Shown here piece after piece: positions 54,226 through 63,648 of a stretch of DNA of 64,000 nt. The position numbers and the translations under genes were made by a program. Within the stretch, counting starts at the first letter, position 1. The number at the start of each line of letters is the position of its first letter. The DNA is taken from the NCBI RefSeq assembly GCF_009712225.1, contig NZ_WASP01000003.1, positions 62,001-126,000 of the forward strand, read 5' to 3'. Below the pieces are notes generated by a model. The model searched no databases. It saw only the letters and a program-made list of their open reading frames with translations, and was not told the origin of the DNA. The stretch comes from Desulfovibrio sp. Its GTDB lineage: Bacteria > Desulfobacterota > Desulfovibrionia > Desulfovibrionales > Desulfovibrionaceae.

Positions 54226-55320
54226 ATGAAACCAGGCTTCAACTTTTTCGCCACCACAACGGGCATAGTTGCCACCGGGCTTGTTTTCGGCGTGCTTGCC
54301 GTGCTGCTGCAGCAGTCGGGCAACCCCGGCAACATGGGCATATGCGTGGTCTGTTTCAACCGCGATATCGCTGGTGCGCTGGGCTTTCACCGCGCTGCTG
54401 TCGTACAGTATCTGCGGCCAGAGATCATGGGCATGGTGCTTGGAGCCTTTGGAGCGGCGCTGGCCTTTGGCGAGTACAAACCGCGCGGCGGCTCGGCCCC
54501 AATTACCCGCTTTTTGCTTGGCGGTATTGCCGGTATCGGCGCGCTGGTCTTTCTGGGCTGCCCCTGGCGTGTGATTCTACGGCTGGCCGGTGGCGACGCC
54601 TTTGCCCTGTTTGGGCTTGCGGGCCTCATCTGCGGCGTGGGCATTGGCACGGTCTTTTTCCGCATGGGTTTTTCACTGGGTCGCAGCCAGGGGCAGAGCA
54701 AGATTTCGGGCCTTGTGCTGCCCGGCATCATGCTCTCCCTTGTGGCGCTCTATCTGCTCAATCCGCAGGTGGCCGAACAGCCGCAGAGCGGCGTACTGTT
54801 CTATTCTGTCAAAGGGCCTGGCTCACAGCACGCACCCTTTCTCCTTTCCATCGGCGTGGGCCTGATTGTGGGCTTTCTGGCCCAGCGCAGCCGTTTTTGC
54901 ACCATGGGCGCGCTGCGCGACGTACTGCTGTTCAGACAATGGCATCTGGCCCTTGGTTTTCTGGCCATGCTGGGCGCAGCCCTTGCGCTGAACCTGTACT
55001 TTGGCACCTTCAAGCCCGGTTTTGAAAACCAGCCCATCGCCCAGCCCGACAACCTGTGGAACTTTCTTGGCATGGCCACCGCCGGTCTGGCCTTTGCTCT
55101 GGCCGGGGGCTGCCCGGGCCGTCAGCTCTTCATGGCTGGCGAGGGCGACAACGATGCCGCCGTTTTTGCAGTGGGTCTTATTGTGGGAACCGCCGTTGCG
55201 CACAACTTTGGTCTGGCCTCCAGCCCCACGGGCGTTGGCCCTCACGGTATGGTCGCCACCCTTGCCGGGCTTGCCATCTGCCTTTGCATCGGCTTTTTCA
55301 ACTGCAAGAGAGGCGCGTAA
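54226..55320 (+). CDS. yedE: YedE-like membrane protein, putative selenium transporter
   Basis: The 364-residue protein has about ten hydrophobic segments and the YeeE/YedE cysteine motifs GICVVCFNRD, LGCPWR, SRFCTMGALRD and GGCPGRQ. The YedE branch that accompanies selenium metabolism is proposed to import selenium compounds. A nearby selenoprotein gene and the TusA/DUF3343 genes agree. The ATG at 54226 follows AAGGAGG; the frame opens at 54082. Confidence 0.9.
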   Translation: MKPGFNFFATTTGIVATGLVFGVLAVLLQQSGNPGNMGICVVCFNRDIAGALGFHRAAVVQYLRPEIMGMVLGAFGAALAFGEYKPRGGSAPITRFLLGGIAGIGALVFLGCPWRVILRLAGGDAFALFGLAGLICGVGIGTVFFRMGFSLGRSQGQSKISGLVLPGIMLSLVALYLLNPQVAEQPQSGVLFYSVKGPGSQHAPFLLSIGVGLIVGFLAQRSRFCTMGALRDVLLFRQWHLALGFLAMLGAALALNLYFGTFKPGFENQPIAQPDNLWNFLGMATAGLAFALAGGCPGRQLFMAGEGDNDAAVFAVGLIVGTAVAHNFGLASSPTGVGPHGMVATLAGLAICLCIGFFNCKRGA

Positions 55321-55538
55321 TGTCCACCACCATCGACACCAGGGGCCTTTCCTGCCCACAGCCTGTTCTCATGTTTCTTACCGCAGTCAAGGGCGACGAT
55401 CAGGGGCCCTTCTGCGTTCTTGTTGATAATGATGCCAGCCTTGAAAATGTCAGCCGCGCTGCCCGCAACAGGGGCTTTGATGTGGCCGCCACAGCTGAAA
55501 ACGAAGGCGTGACGCGTCTGGACATCACCAAGGCCTGA
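55320..55538 (+). CDS. TusA/YedF-like sulfur or selenium carrier
   Basis: The 72-residue protein begins STTIDTRGLSCPQPVLM with the CPxP motif at Cys12 that carries persulfide or perselenide in this family. Its start overlaps the yedE stop (TAATG), so the two are coupled. YedF-like proteins in selenium clusters share this fold. Confidence 0.9.
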   Translation: MSTTIDTRGLSCPQPVLMFLTAVKGDDQGPFCVLVDNDASLENVSRAARNRGFDVAATAENEGVTRLDITKA

Positions 55539-55686
55539 CAGCCATTGTGATGGGCAAGGGGCGCGGGTGTGCAGCAATGCCCGCGCCCCTGCACCATCAG
55601 GCCGAGCCGTGCACGCTGCAGAGCAGCACACGTTTACCCCCCTGCCCGCAGACGCGCAAGGCGGACCAGCGGATTCTGGAGTATTG

Positions 55687-56301
55687 ATGACGCATAGCCA
55701 ACCACAGGGCGGATTGTTGCACGGGCTTACCCAAAAACTGCTTGGCATTTTTGTTTCCGCCAGCCCGGACAGGCGCAACCCGGAAAACCGCGGCTGCAAC
55801 GACAGGGGCCTGCTGGTTTTTGACCACACTGGCGAGGTTATCCGCGCCGAACGACTGCTGCGCGCTGCCGGACTAGAAGTTGAGGTCAAGGGGCCGCCAC
55901 CGCAGCTGCGCACGGGCTGTGATATGGTGGTGGTGTTTGAGCTGGTGCGCCAGGCACTGGTTATGGAAACGCTGGAGCGGGAGGGGCTGCGTCCAGGCCA
56001 GGTTGTGAGCGCCAACGACATGCTGCTGGAACCGGTGTCACTGTATCAGATCAAGCATCTGGACAACCGCTGGATCATGGTGCGCGCAGCCAACATGAAA
56101 ATCACCCTCGACTCTGCCGATGGACGCATCGTGAACATTTCCGGCGGCGGCTGCCCCGACGTTCCGTGGGTGGCCCACAAGCTGTGCGGTCTGCGGCTTG
56201 ATGAAGCCCCTGAACCGCTGAGCATGGGCCAGACGCTGTGTTGCTACAGCCTGCAAAAGGCCTTTGAGGAACTGCGGAGGCAAGTGGCATGTGGTGCATA
56301 G
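55687..56301 (+). CDS. DUF3343-type putative selenium/sulfur carrier protein
   Basis: The 204-residue protein has a DUF3343-like part (GLLVFDHTGEVIRAERLLRA then LEVEVKGPPPQLRTGCDMVV, residues 40-85), a family often found in selenium operons, and a C-terminal part with GGGCPDVPW and two more Cys-rich spots (CCYSL, ACGA). The ATG follows GGAG. The exact role is unknown; a Se/S relay is the working idea. Confidence 0.78.
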   Translation: MTHSQPQGGLLHGLTQKLLGIFVSASPDRRNPENRGCNDRGLLVFDHTGEVIRAERLLRAAGLEVEVKGPPPQLRTGCDMVVVFELVRQALVMETLEREGLRPGQVVSANDMLLEPVSLYQIKHLDNRWIMVRAANMKITLDSADGRIVNISGGGCPDVPWVAHKLCGLRLDEAPEPLSMGQTLCCYSLQKAFEELRRQVACGA

Positions 56302-57191
56302 CGGGGACCCTGCCTGACGCCGACTTTGCGCTCTGCCCTGCCGGGCTTGACGGGCAAAGCACTGTGGGACATGGCCTGCTCCATCTGCCCGACGGACAGG
56401 CAGTGCCTGTGCAGCGCGGCACTGCGGCACTGGCGGCCACGGCCATTCTGGCCTGTGGGGTGCTCGGTGTTGACCCGCCCCGCCTTCTGCTGGCGGGCGA
56501 CCCCGGCTCCGGTGCTGGCAGCCGCGACATCTATGCGTGGCTGGAGCAAAACCTTGAGCACATCGCCCCCAGCGGTCTGACCTTCCACTATCTTTTTCCA
56601 GATATGGACTGGCACAACCGCGTGCTCATGGCCGTGCAGGCCCTTGCCGCGCGCCCTGTCATGGTGGCAGACGCGGGCTTTATGTATGTGGCAAAAATGA
56701 GCGGCTATGCCGACGCCTACGACCTGTTTACCCCTGATCTGGGCGAGCTGGCCTTTCTGGCAGACGAAAAAGCCCCGCATCCGTTTTATACGAGGGGTTT
56801 TCTTCTGGCGCGCGAGGACGACGTGCGGCCACTTTTGCAGCGCGCCCTTGACCACGGCAACTGCCCGAAAAACATGATAATAAAGGGATCAAAAGACTCT
56901 ATTGTGCTGGATGGCCGGATTGTGGAAACCGTTGACGCACCCTCTGTTGCCAGCATGGAATGCATTGGCGGCACGGGAGATCTGGTAACCGGGCTGGCAA
57001 CGGCTTTTTTGTGCGCAGGGGCCCCCATGGGCGAGTCCTGCATGGCCGCAGCCCGCATGGCACGTTTGCTGGCGCGGCACTGCGCGCCCAATCCCGGCAC
57101 ACAGATTGGCGAACTCATTGAAAAGCTGCCCGAAGCTCTGGACGCAGCCCGCCCGGAGTGGCCGCCCAGCCTTTGTCAGGCTTCCACATAA
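56289..57191 (+). CDS. Ribokinase-fold protein related to NAD(P)H-hydrate dehydratase
   Basis: The 300-residue protein has the fold's glycine-rich anion hole and catalytic Asp (ECIGGTGDLVTGLATAF, near residues 218-234) and MIIKGSKDSIVLDGRIVETV. It starts 13 nt inside the upstream gene after GGAGG, so it is co-translated. It resembles NnrD or small-sugar kinases. Its link to selenium handling rests on position only. Confidence 0.72.
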   Translation: MWCIAGTLPDADFALCPAGLDGQSTVGHGLLHLPDGQAVPVQRGTAALAATAILACGVLGVDPPRLLLAGDPGSGAGSRDIYAWLEQNLEHIAPSGLTFHYLFPDMDWHNRVLMAVQALAARPVMVADAGFMYVAKMSGYADAYDLFTPDLGELAFLADEKAPHPFYTRGFLLAREDDVRPLLQRALDHGNCPKNMIIKGSKDSIVLDGRIVETVDAPSVASMECIGGTGDLVTGLATAFLCAGAPMGESCMAAARMARLLARHCAPNPGTQIGELIEKLPEALDAARPEWPPSLCQAST

Positions 57192-57311
57192 ATGATTCAC
57201 CCTGCTTCAACAGACACGCCAAAACAGTGCGGCCCTCCGTAGTCAACGGAAGGCCGCATTGTCATTTGTACCTGTCAGATTGCGGCAAAGGCCCATGCCC
57301 CTCTCGCGCAT

Positions 57312-58871
57312 CTATTGAAGGGCAGCTTTCTTTCTGCGGGCCCGTAAGCGCAGGGTAACGCGCCATACCCATGAAAGCGCCAGACCCACTGCGATACCCA
57401 AAAAGTCAAACAGGGTCTGTGCTGCCATATGCGGGCGGTCAAATCCCCAGGCAGCGGCCTTGTTCCACGAGGGATGGTACAGAGCCCAGGCGATAAAACC
57501 CGCCATGGCCAGCACACCCAGCGCGCCAAACAGCCAGTAGCCGGGAATGGGCTCTTCCCAGAAAAAGGAAGAGCGGTAAAAACGCCTGCGCGCAAAGCAC
57601 ACGGCCAGCAGTACAACGCTGACCATGCTGGCCGTAATCCACGAAAACCCGTTGAGCAGCGCACCCACGATCCCCAACCCCAGACACATTACAGCAAGCA
57701 GAAAGGCCCGCGACTGGCGGCGCTCAAGCCCGTAGGAAACAAACAGCAGGGTTGCGCCCGAAATGGCCGTGATAAAATGCCCGATGGCAAGCGCCTCGTA
57801 AGGAATCATGCTGCGCAGGGCGTGCAGCATGTGCTTGCCTGGCGGCAGCATGGCGCACACCAGCAGTATTACGCCAGCGGCAAAAGCCATGTAGGCGGAA
57901 ATGGAGTGAGAAAGCACCGAAAGCCAGCGCCCGGTTTCGCGCAGCATGTCGCTGCGCTGGCGCACCTCATACACGGCCAGCAGCGCGGCGGCGGCCAGCA
58001 GCGGTATGATAAAGTAAATGATGCGGAACAGCAGCACCGCAGCAAAAACGGCCTGCGCCTGCGTGGTGTGGGTAAGATGCAGAATGACCAGCTCAAAAAC
58101 ACCCACACCACCGGGAATATGGGTGAGCACCACAGCCACCTGGGCCATGAGGTAGCTGGGCAGAAAATCGAGAAAGCCAATGCCCATGTCGCCGGGCAGC
58201 AGCACATACATGCAGCCAGCAGCAGCGATAATGTCCACTCCGGCCACTATGGCCTGGGCAAAGGCAATGTGCGGCGGCGGAAAAACAAATTCCTTGCCGA
58301 AAAGATGCACGGGCTTGCGCACCGTACAGCACAGAATCAGGTACGAGCAGGCAATGAGAAGCAGCACAACGCCAAGAAGACGCACGTCGGTAAGGGGCAT
58401 CTTTGCCAGCAGATCATCGGGAATGGTGGGCGGGCTGACAATAAAGATAAGTCCGCACAGACCGAGCGCGCCCACCCAGAAGGTAACGGCCAGCATGAGC
58501 ACCAGCCGCACAATCTCTACCAGCGAGAAGCCCCAGGCCGAATAAAAACGGTAGCGCACGCTTGTGCCGCCCAGCAGGGCACCAAAGTTGTAGCTAACAG
58601 CCTGCCCCACAAACGAAACGAGCCCCACGCGGGGCAAGGGAAGATCTTTATGAATGGCCTTGAGTGCCAGCCAGTCGTAGCCCACAAGAATCATATAGTT
58701 GATTACCATGAGCAGCATTGAAAAAAGAATACGCCCATGTGAAATCTGGCTTATGCTTTCACGTATCTGGGCAAGACTGTAACTTTTAAGCTTATGGTAC
58801 AAAAGATATATGGCAAGAAGAAACACCGCCGTGATCAGCACGGTTCCAAGATAACGCAAATATTTTTTCAT
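57312..58871 (-). CDS. YbhN/MprF-N-type polytopic membrane protein
   Basis: The 519-residue protein has about 14 hydrophobic segments and the lysylphosphatidylglycerol-synthase transmembrane signature (VSFVGQAVSYNFGALLGGTS ... LTHIPGGVGVFELVIL). It lacks the soluble DUF2156 aminoacyl-transfer domain, so it is a flippase-like or unknown-function homolog, not MprF itself. The ATG at 58871 is chosen because residues upstream look non-coding. Confidence 0.87.
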   Translation of the reverse strand: MKKYLRYLGTVLITAVFLLAIYLLYHKLKSYSLAQIRESISQISHGRILFSMLLMVINYMILVGYDWLALKAIHKDLPLPRVGLVSFVGQAVSYNFGALLGGTSVRYRFYSAWGFSLVEIVRLVLMLAVTFWVGALGLCGLIFIVSPPTIPDDLLAKMPLTDVRLLGVVLLLIACSYLILCCTVRKPVHLFGKEFVFPPPHIAFAQAIVAGVDIIAAAGCMYVLLPGDMGIGFLDFLPSYLMAQVAVVLTHIPGGVGVFELVILHLTHTTQAQAVFAAVLLFRIIYFIIPLLAAAALLAVYEVRQRSDMLRETGRWLSVLSHSISAYMAFAAGVILLVCAMLPPGKHMLHALRSMIPYEALAIGHFITAISGATLLFVSYGLERRQSRAFLLAVMCLGLGIVGALLNGFSWITASMVSVVLLAVCFARRRFYRSSFFWEEPIPGYWLFGALGVLAMAGFIAWALYHPSWNKAAAWGFDRPHMAAQTLFDFLGIAVGLALSWVWRVTLRLRARRKKAALQ

Positions 58872-59259
58872 AGTCTGCCGTTGTTCATGCAGGTGTTTGT
58901 TGTGATGCTCAAACCGCACGCTCCTGATCGACATTCCAGTACTCCACAGGCTGCCCGCGTGCAGGTCGCAACTCCAACATATACGCTGGTGCACCACCGC
59001 GCAAGCCTCAACATCATGACAATCGACAGCATCTGTATGACAGCCCGGCGCTCTCTCCACCCCGCAGACCTCGGGGCTTGACCGTTTCGTGTGCAGTGGT
59101 TAGGGTGCATTTGCTGTTACGGATCATTGCCGGATTCACCGCCGGAGTTCGCATTCAGTTCACTGCGGCCCGTACAGCCGTTTTTTCGGAAAAATACCCC
59201 CATTTGCTTGCTCCGCTGCCTGGGCAGCGGCGCTTTTTTTTCGTTTGTGAGGTCAGATT
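58872..59259. promoter_or_regulatory. Divergent region and long greA leader
   Basis: No gene is supported. It must hold promoters for the YbhN-like gene and greA. A terminator sits at 59213-59242, directly before greA. Confidence 0.5.
59213..59242 (+). terminator. Intrinsic terminator in the greA leader
   Basis: CCGCTGC-CTGG-GCAGCGG forms a hairpin followed by a run of eight T, and greA starts 18 bp later. In E. coli greA also has a leader terminator that yields the GraL RNA; a similar attenuator or an upstream transcript end is possible here. Confidence 0.78.
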
Positions 59260-59757
59260 ATGGCAACCATGACAAGCATCCCCATTTCCGTGCAAGGCTA
59301 CAAGAAGCTGGAAGACGAACTGGCCCGCCTGAAGAGCGAACGGCCCGCCATCATCCAGGCCATCAAGGAAGCCCGTGAAGAAGGCGACCTGCGCGAAAAC
59401 GCCGGTTACGACGCCGCACGCGAACGCCAGGGCATGGCTGAAGCCCGCATCAAATACATTGAATCGCGCATGGCGCTTTATCAGGTGGTTGATCTCGACA
59501 CCCTGAAGGGCGACAAGGTCATCTTTGGCTCCACGGTTGAAGTGGAAGACGTGGACAGCGGCGAAGCACGCTCCTTCACCATTCTTGGGCCCGACGAGGC
59601 CGATCCCGCCAAGGGCTCCATTTCGTTTCTTTCGCCCGTGGGTCAGGCCCTGCTTGGCCGCGAAGTGGGCGACGAAGTTACCGTGGATATTCCGCGCGGC
59701 CGCGTTACCTACGAAGTGACCGGCATCAGCTTCAAGGGCAGCAATGTGCTGAACTAG
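59260..59757 (+). CDS. greA: Transcription elongation factor GreA
   Basis: The 165-residue protein has the N-terminal coiled coil with acidic tip (EEGDLRENAGYDAARERQGM) and a C-terminal FKBP-like domain (GSTVEVEDVDSG ... SPVGQALLGREVGDEV). It stimulates RNA cleavage in backtracked RNA polymerase. GAGGTC precedes the ATG. Confidence 0.96.
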   Translation: MATMTSIPISVQGYKKLEDELARLKSERPAIIQAIKEAREEGDLRENAGYDAARERQGMAEARIKYIESRMALYQVVDLDTLKGDKVIFGSTVEVEDVDSGEARSFTILGPDEADPAKGSISFLSPVGQALLGREVGDEVTVDIPRGRVTYEVTGISFKGSNVLN

Positions 59758-60121
59758 GGCAGGGCTCCGCTCCTGCCCCTGCCGGTTCCGCCCCCCTGCG
59801 GGTTCGCGGACGGCGCACCCCCTTATTTTTCCGTGGCGCGGCAACGCGCAAACAGTACCGCAGTGCACCAAATGGCGCGCTCTGGCCTCCCTGCACAACC
59901 GCAGGGTAGCGGAGCGCGCCGTTCAAGGCGCCATACCGGTTTTTGCCTGCCTGTTTCATGGAATCTGCGCACCGCGCCAGCAATCGGGGGCTGCAAATCT
60001 TCTGCCGGGCGCATTTGTGCTCTTGAGCCTCTTGGCAGACCCTGCCCGCGTTTGCTATCCTTTCGCGTTTCCATGTTCCGGCGCTATCTGATTTCATCGC
60101 CGACACAACCCAAGGCCTGCT
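59758..60121. other. Intergenic region after greA
   Basis: A short inverted repeat (GGGCAGG at 59757-59763, CCTGCCC at 59772-59778) touches the greA stop and may act as a weak terminator. No further gene is supported. Confidence 0.45.
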
Positions 60122-61228
60122 ATGACTCTAACGCTGCCGCGTCTGCTTTACATCCTGGCTGCGCTCGCACTCTATCTGCTGCTCTGGCCCAATCCGGTAA
60201 CCATATTCATGGCCGCCTGCCTTTCTTGCCTTTCGCTGCCGCTCTACCGGGGGCTGCAAAAAAAAGGACGCCTGTGGCGTAAACGGCTCGAAACCACCGC
60301 TGGCCAGGTTCGCTGGCGCAAGTTCAGAGTAGCCCTTTCAAGCAGCCTGCCACTTTATACATACATAGCCACACTTCTTTTTACCATTCTTATTCCCATC
60401 GCCACCCTGGCCCTGCTGGTCACGCCGCAAGCCGCAGCTGGCTTTGAGCGTCTGCGCGAACTGCAGGCCAACAACTTTCAGTTGCCCCCGGAATGGGTGG
60501 CAAACATACAGCAGTGGCGTATGAGCCTGGCTGAATACCCCCGCATGGAAAAAATGGTCAGCGACTTTCTGCAAAAGCTGGACGCATTTTTTGGCGATGC
60601 AATGAGCCTGTTGCTCAGCAGAAGCATGGATTTTCTTGGTGGAACCATGACTGTGCTGTGGACAGGCTTTCTGTTTTTTACGCTCACGGTTATTTTTACC
60701 AGCTATGCCCGCCATATCCGCAAGATTTCTGGCCGGATATTCCACATACCCCAGTCCATGCTGGCCCGCTTTACCACGGCAATTCACAGGGCCCTGCGCG
60801 GCATTCTGCTGGGCATTATATTAGTGGCAGCGGCACAGGGCATTTTGTGCGGCATAGCCTTTGCGGTGGCTGGAGTACGGCAGCCCGCGTTCTGGGGCCT
60901 GCTGGCTACGCTGGTTGCCCCCATTCCTGTTATTGGCACAGCCATTGTGTGGGTTCCGCTCTGCCTTTCGCTCTGGTTCACGGGCAAGGGCATGGCTGCC
61001 GTGGGGCTGGCACTGTGGGGCGTTGTGGTTGTGGCCGGTGTGGATAACGTACTGCGCCCGCTCTTTTTGCAGCAGGGCATCAAGGCACCGTTCTTTGTAC
61101 TGATAATCGCCATTCTTTGCGGCATGGCCAGCTTTGGACCTGTGGGCCTGATTGCTGGGCCTGTACTGCTGGCCTTTGCCATTCAGGCTGTGGAAGAAGG
61201 CAACTGCACTTATAGGCACAATGTATAA
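60122..61228 (+). CDS. AI-2E/PerM family membrane protein
   Basis: The 368-residue protein has about eight hydrophobic segments and the family pattern, with FTTAIHRALRGILLGIILVA, GLLATLVAPIPVIGTAIVWV and VDNVLRPLFLQQGIKAPFFV. PerM/AI-2E proteins include exporters of small molecules; no function can be assigned here. Its end overlaps the next gene by 8 nt. Confidence 0.9.
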   Translation: MTLTLPRLLYILAALALYLLLWPNPVTIFMAACLSCLSLPLYRGLQKKGRLWRKRLETTAGQVRWRKFRVALSSSLPLYTYIATLLFTILIPIATLALLVTPQAAAGFERLRELQANNFQLPPEWVANIQQWRMSLAEYPRMEKMVSDFLQKLDAFFGDAMSLLLSRSMDFLGGTMTVLWTGFLFFTLTVIFTSYARHIRKISGRIFHIPQSMLARFTTAIHRALRGILLGIILVAAAQGILCGIAFAVAGVRQPAFWGLLATLVAPIPVIGTAIVWVPLCLSLWFTGKGMAAVGLALWGVVVVAGVDNVLRPLFLQQGIKAPFFVLIIAILCGMASFGPVGLIAGPVLLAFAIQAVEEGNCTYRHNV

Positions 61229-62156
61229 GTTAGCACGCATACCCAACGGCGCTGGCAGGTTTGTTTTCAGGGCTCCCCTCCTTTTTTCGGCGGGCAGTGC
61301 ACCAAGACGTCTGGGCGTCTTCTGCGCAATGATCTGCGCCATATGCATTACCCTTCTGGCAGGAGCCCCGGCTGTCCAGGCTGCAAGGGGCACGCGGGCC
61401 GCCATCCTGATTAACATGGACACCGGCAAGGTTCTGTTTGAAAAAAATGCCGACATGTCCATCCCGCCCGCTTCGCTGACCAAGGTCATGTCCATGTTTC
61501 TTGTCATGGACGCAGTAAGCGCCAAGCGTCTGACCCTGGACGAAAAAATCCGCATTACTCCCGCTGCGTCGAAGGTGGGTGGTTCATCCATGCACCTGCG
61601 CAACGGCGAGCGCGTGGCGGTGCGTCAACTGCTCACCGGCGCTGCCGTAGCATCGGGCAACGACGCCATCACAGCCCTGGCACTGCGTGTGGGGGGTAAC
61701 GAACGGCAGTTTGTACGCGCCATGAACCAGAAGGCCAACAGCCTTGGCCTCAAACGCACTGAATTCAAAAATCCCACAGGCTTGCCCGCCGCCGGACAAC
61801 GCACAACCCCGCGCGACATGGCCACGCTTACACGTACCTACCTGCGCTCCCACCCCGGCGCACAAACTTTTCACAGTACCCGCGTATTCACACACCGCAC
61901 CAGGCAGATGTCCAACACCAATTCACTGCTGGGTTCTGTGCGAGGGGTCAACGGCCTTAAGACAGGTTGGACCGTGGCCTCTGGCTATAACCTGATTGTT
62001 ACTGCCCAACGAGGCGGAACTCGGCTTATTGCCGTTGTCATGGGGGGCACAAGCCGCAACGCGCGCGATGCCATGGCAGAACGGCTTATCGAGGCCGGGT
62101 TTGACGGCGGTGGCGACCCAAAAAAAATTCGTCGCAGCATGGGCTACCGACGCTAA
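61221..62156 (+). CDS. D-alanyl-D-alanine carboxypeptidase (penicillin-binding protein 5 type)
   Basis: The product (311 residues from the ATG at 61221) has a signal segment (FCAMICAICITLLAGAPAVQ) and the three serine DD-peptidase motifs: SLTK with Ser85 and Lys88, SGN (VASGND, about residue 142) and KTG (LKTGWT, about residue 250). It trims the last D-Ala of cell-wall peptides. The C-terminal PBP5 domain and membrane helix are absent, so it is a short soluble form. Confidence 0.93.
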   Translation: MYKLARIPNGAGRFVFRAPLLFSAGSAPRRLGVFCAMICAICITLLAGAPAVQAARGTRAAILINMDTGKVLFEKNADMSIPPASLTKVMSMFLVMDAVSAKRLTLDEKIRITPAASKVGGSSMHLRNGERVAVRQLLTGAAVASGNDAITALALRVGGNERQFVRAMNQKANSLGLKRTEFKNPTGLPAAGQRTTPRDMATLTRTYLRSHPGAQTFHSTRVFTHRTRQMSNTNSLLGSVRGVNGLKTGWTVASGYNLIVTAQRGGTRLIAVVMGGTSRNARDAMAERLIEAGFDGGGDPKKIRRSMGYRR

Positions 62157-62184
62157 ATTAATGTAACGAAATTTTTAAATTGCT

Positions 62185-62240
62185 AAAGGTTGTGGAAAAC
62201 TGGCCGGATATCTGGCCGCTTTCCACAACCTTTTTGTTTT
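62185..62240 (+). terminator. Strong terminator after the DD-carboxypeptidase
   Basis: AAAGGTTGTGGAAA and TTTCCACAACCTTT pair over 14 bp, with GGCC repeats in the loop, followed by a T-rich run. Confidence 0.9.
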
Positions 62241-62385
62241 TTGAACGCCACTGAGGCGCATTTTTTTTTGAGCACAGGGCAGACGGTCATTATATAGAAG
62301 GCGGGCTTTCTGCGCAGGAAACACACAAAGACGTGCGTGCCCCAAACAGAGAGCCCGCCTGACGCAGTCAGCGGCCTAAAAGACC

Positions 62386-63648
62386 TTAGCGCGCAAGCGC
62401 CTGATCAAGATCGGCAATAATATCGTCCACATGCTCAACACCCACAGAGAGGCGTACCATGCCGGGGGTGATACCGGCTTCGCGCAGCTGCTCGTCGGTC
62501 AGCTGGCGATGGGTTGAGCTTGCGGGATGCAGTACGCAGGTGCGTATGTCGGCAACGTGCACCTGGAGCGAAATCATTTTGAGGCTGTCGATAAAGCGCG
62601 CGCCAGCTTCTCGCCCGCCCTTGAGGGAGAGGGAGATAACGCCGCTGCAACCCTTGGGCAGGTATTTGTCGGCCAGGGTTTTTTGCGGATGCCCGGGCAG
62701 ACGGGGATAGTTGACGGATTCCACCGCAGGGTGCTTTGCAAGAAATTCCGCCACGGTTTCTGCATTGCGGCAGTGGCGTTCCATACGCAGGGGCAGGGTT
62801 TCGAGGCCCTGGTTGATGTAGAACGCCCCTTGGGCACTCTGGCAGCAGCCCATGTCGCGCATGAGCTGCACGCGGGCCTTGACGATATAGGCAGCCTTGC
62901 CAAAGGCTTCGGCGTACACCAGCCCGTGGTAGGAAGGATCGGGCTCGGTAAATTCGGGAAACTTGCCGGAAGCCCAGTCAAAGTTGCCGCTGTCCACGAT
63001 AACACCGCCCACCTGGAGGGCGTGACCGTCCATGTACTTGGTGGTGGAATGCACCACAATGTCGGCCCCAAATTCAAAAGGACGGCACAGCACAGGGGTG
63101 GCAAAGGTATTGTCGATGATCAGGGGCAGCCTGTGGCGATGGGCCAGATTGGCAAAACGCTCGATATCCAGCACGTCCATGGAGGGGTTGGAGAGCGTTT
63201 CGCCGAACACGGCGCGGGTGTTGGAGCGAAAGGCCTTTTCAAGCTCTGCCTCTGAAGCGCCCTGATCCACAAAGGTAACTTCGATACCCAATTTCTTGAG
63301 CGTAACGGCAAACAGGTTGAATGTGCCGCCGTAAATACTGGCGGCACTGACCACATGGTCGCCGCTCTGGGCCACGTTGAGCAGCGAAAGCATGCTTGCG
63401 GCCTGACCAGAAGAAGTGCACAGCGCGCCAACGCCGCCTTCAAGCGCGGTAATTTTTTGTTCCACGGCATCCACCGTGGGGTTGCCCAGGCGGGAATAAA
63501 AAAAACCAGCCTCGGCAAGGTCAAAAAGTTTCGCCACTTCGGCGGTGGTGGAATATTTGAAGGTGGTACTCTGCACTATGGGCAAAACCCGGGGCTCACC
63601 ATTGGCCGGTTCGTAGCCCGCGTGCAGACAAAGAGATTCCGTTTTCAT
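62386..63648 (-). CDS. metY: O-acetylhomoserine sulfhydrylase (MetY family, PLP enzyme)
   Basis: The 420-residue protein begins KTESLCLHAGYEPANGEPRV and has the Cys/Met-metabolism PLP fold, with the PLP Lys204 in VVHSTTKYMDGHALQVGG. It probably makes homocysteine from O-acetylhomoserine and sulfide, a plausible step in a sulfide-producing bacterium. Family members differ in substrate, so the precise one is not certain. Confidence 0.92.
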   Translation of the reverse strand: MKTESLCLHAGYEPANGEPRVLPIVQSTTFKYSTTAEVAKLFDLAEAGFFYSRLGNPTVDAVEQKITALEGGVGALCTSSGQAASMLSLLNVAQSGDHVVSAASIYGGTFNLFAVTLKKLGIEVTFVDQGASEAELEKAFRSNTRAVFGETLSNPSMDVLDIERFANLAHRHRLPLIIDNTFATPVLCRPFEFGADIVVHSTTKYMDGHALQVGGVIVDSGNFDWASGKFPEFTEPDPSYHGLVYAEAFGKAAYIVKARVQLMRDMGCCQSAQGAFYINQGLETLPLRMERHCRNAETVAEFLAKHPAVESVNYPRLPGHPQKTLADKYLPKGCSGVISLSLKGGREAGARFIDSLKMISLQVHVADIRTCVLHPASSTHRQLTDEQLREAGITPGMVRLSVGVEHVDDIIADLDQALAR

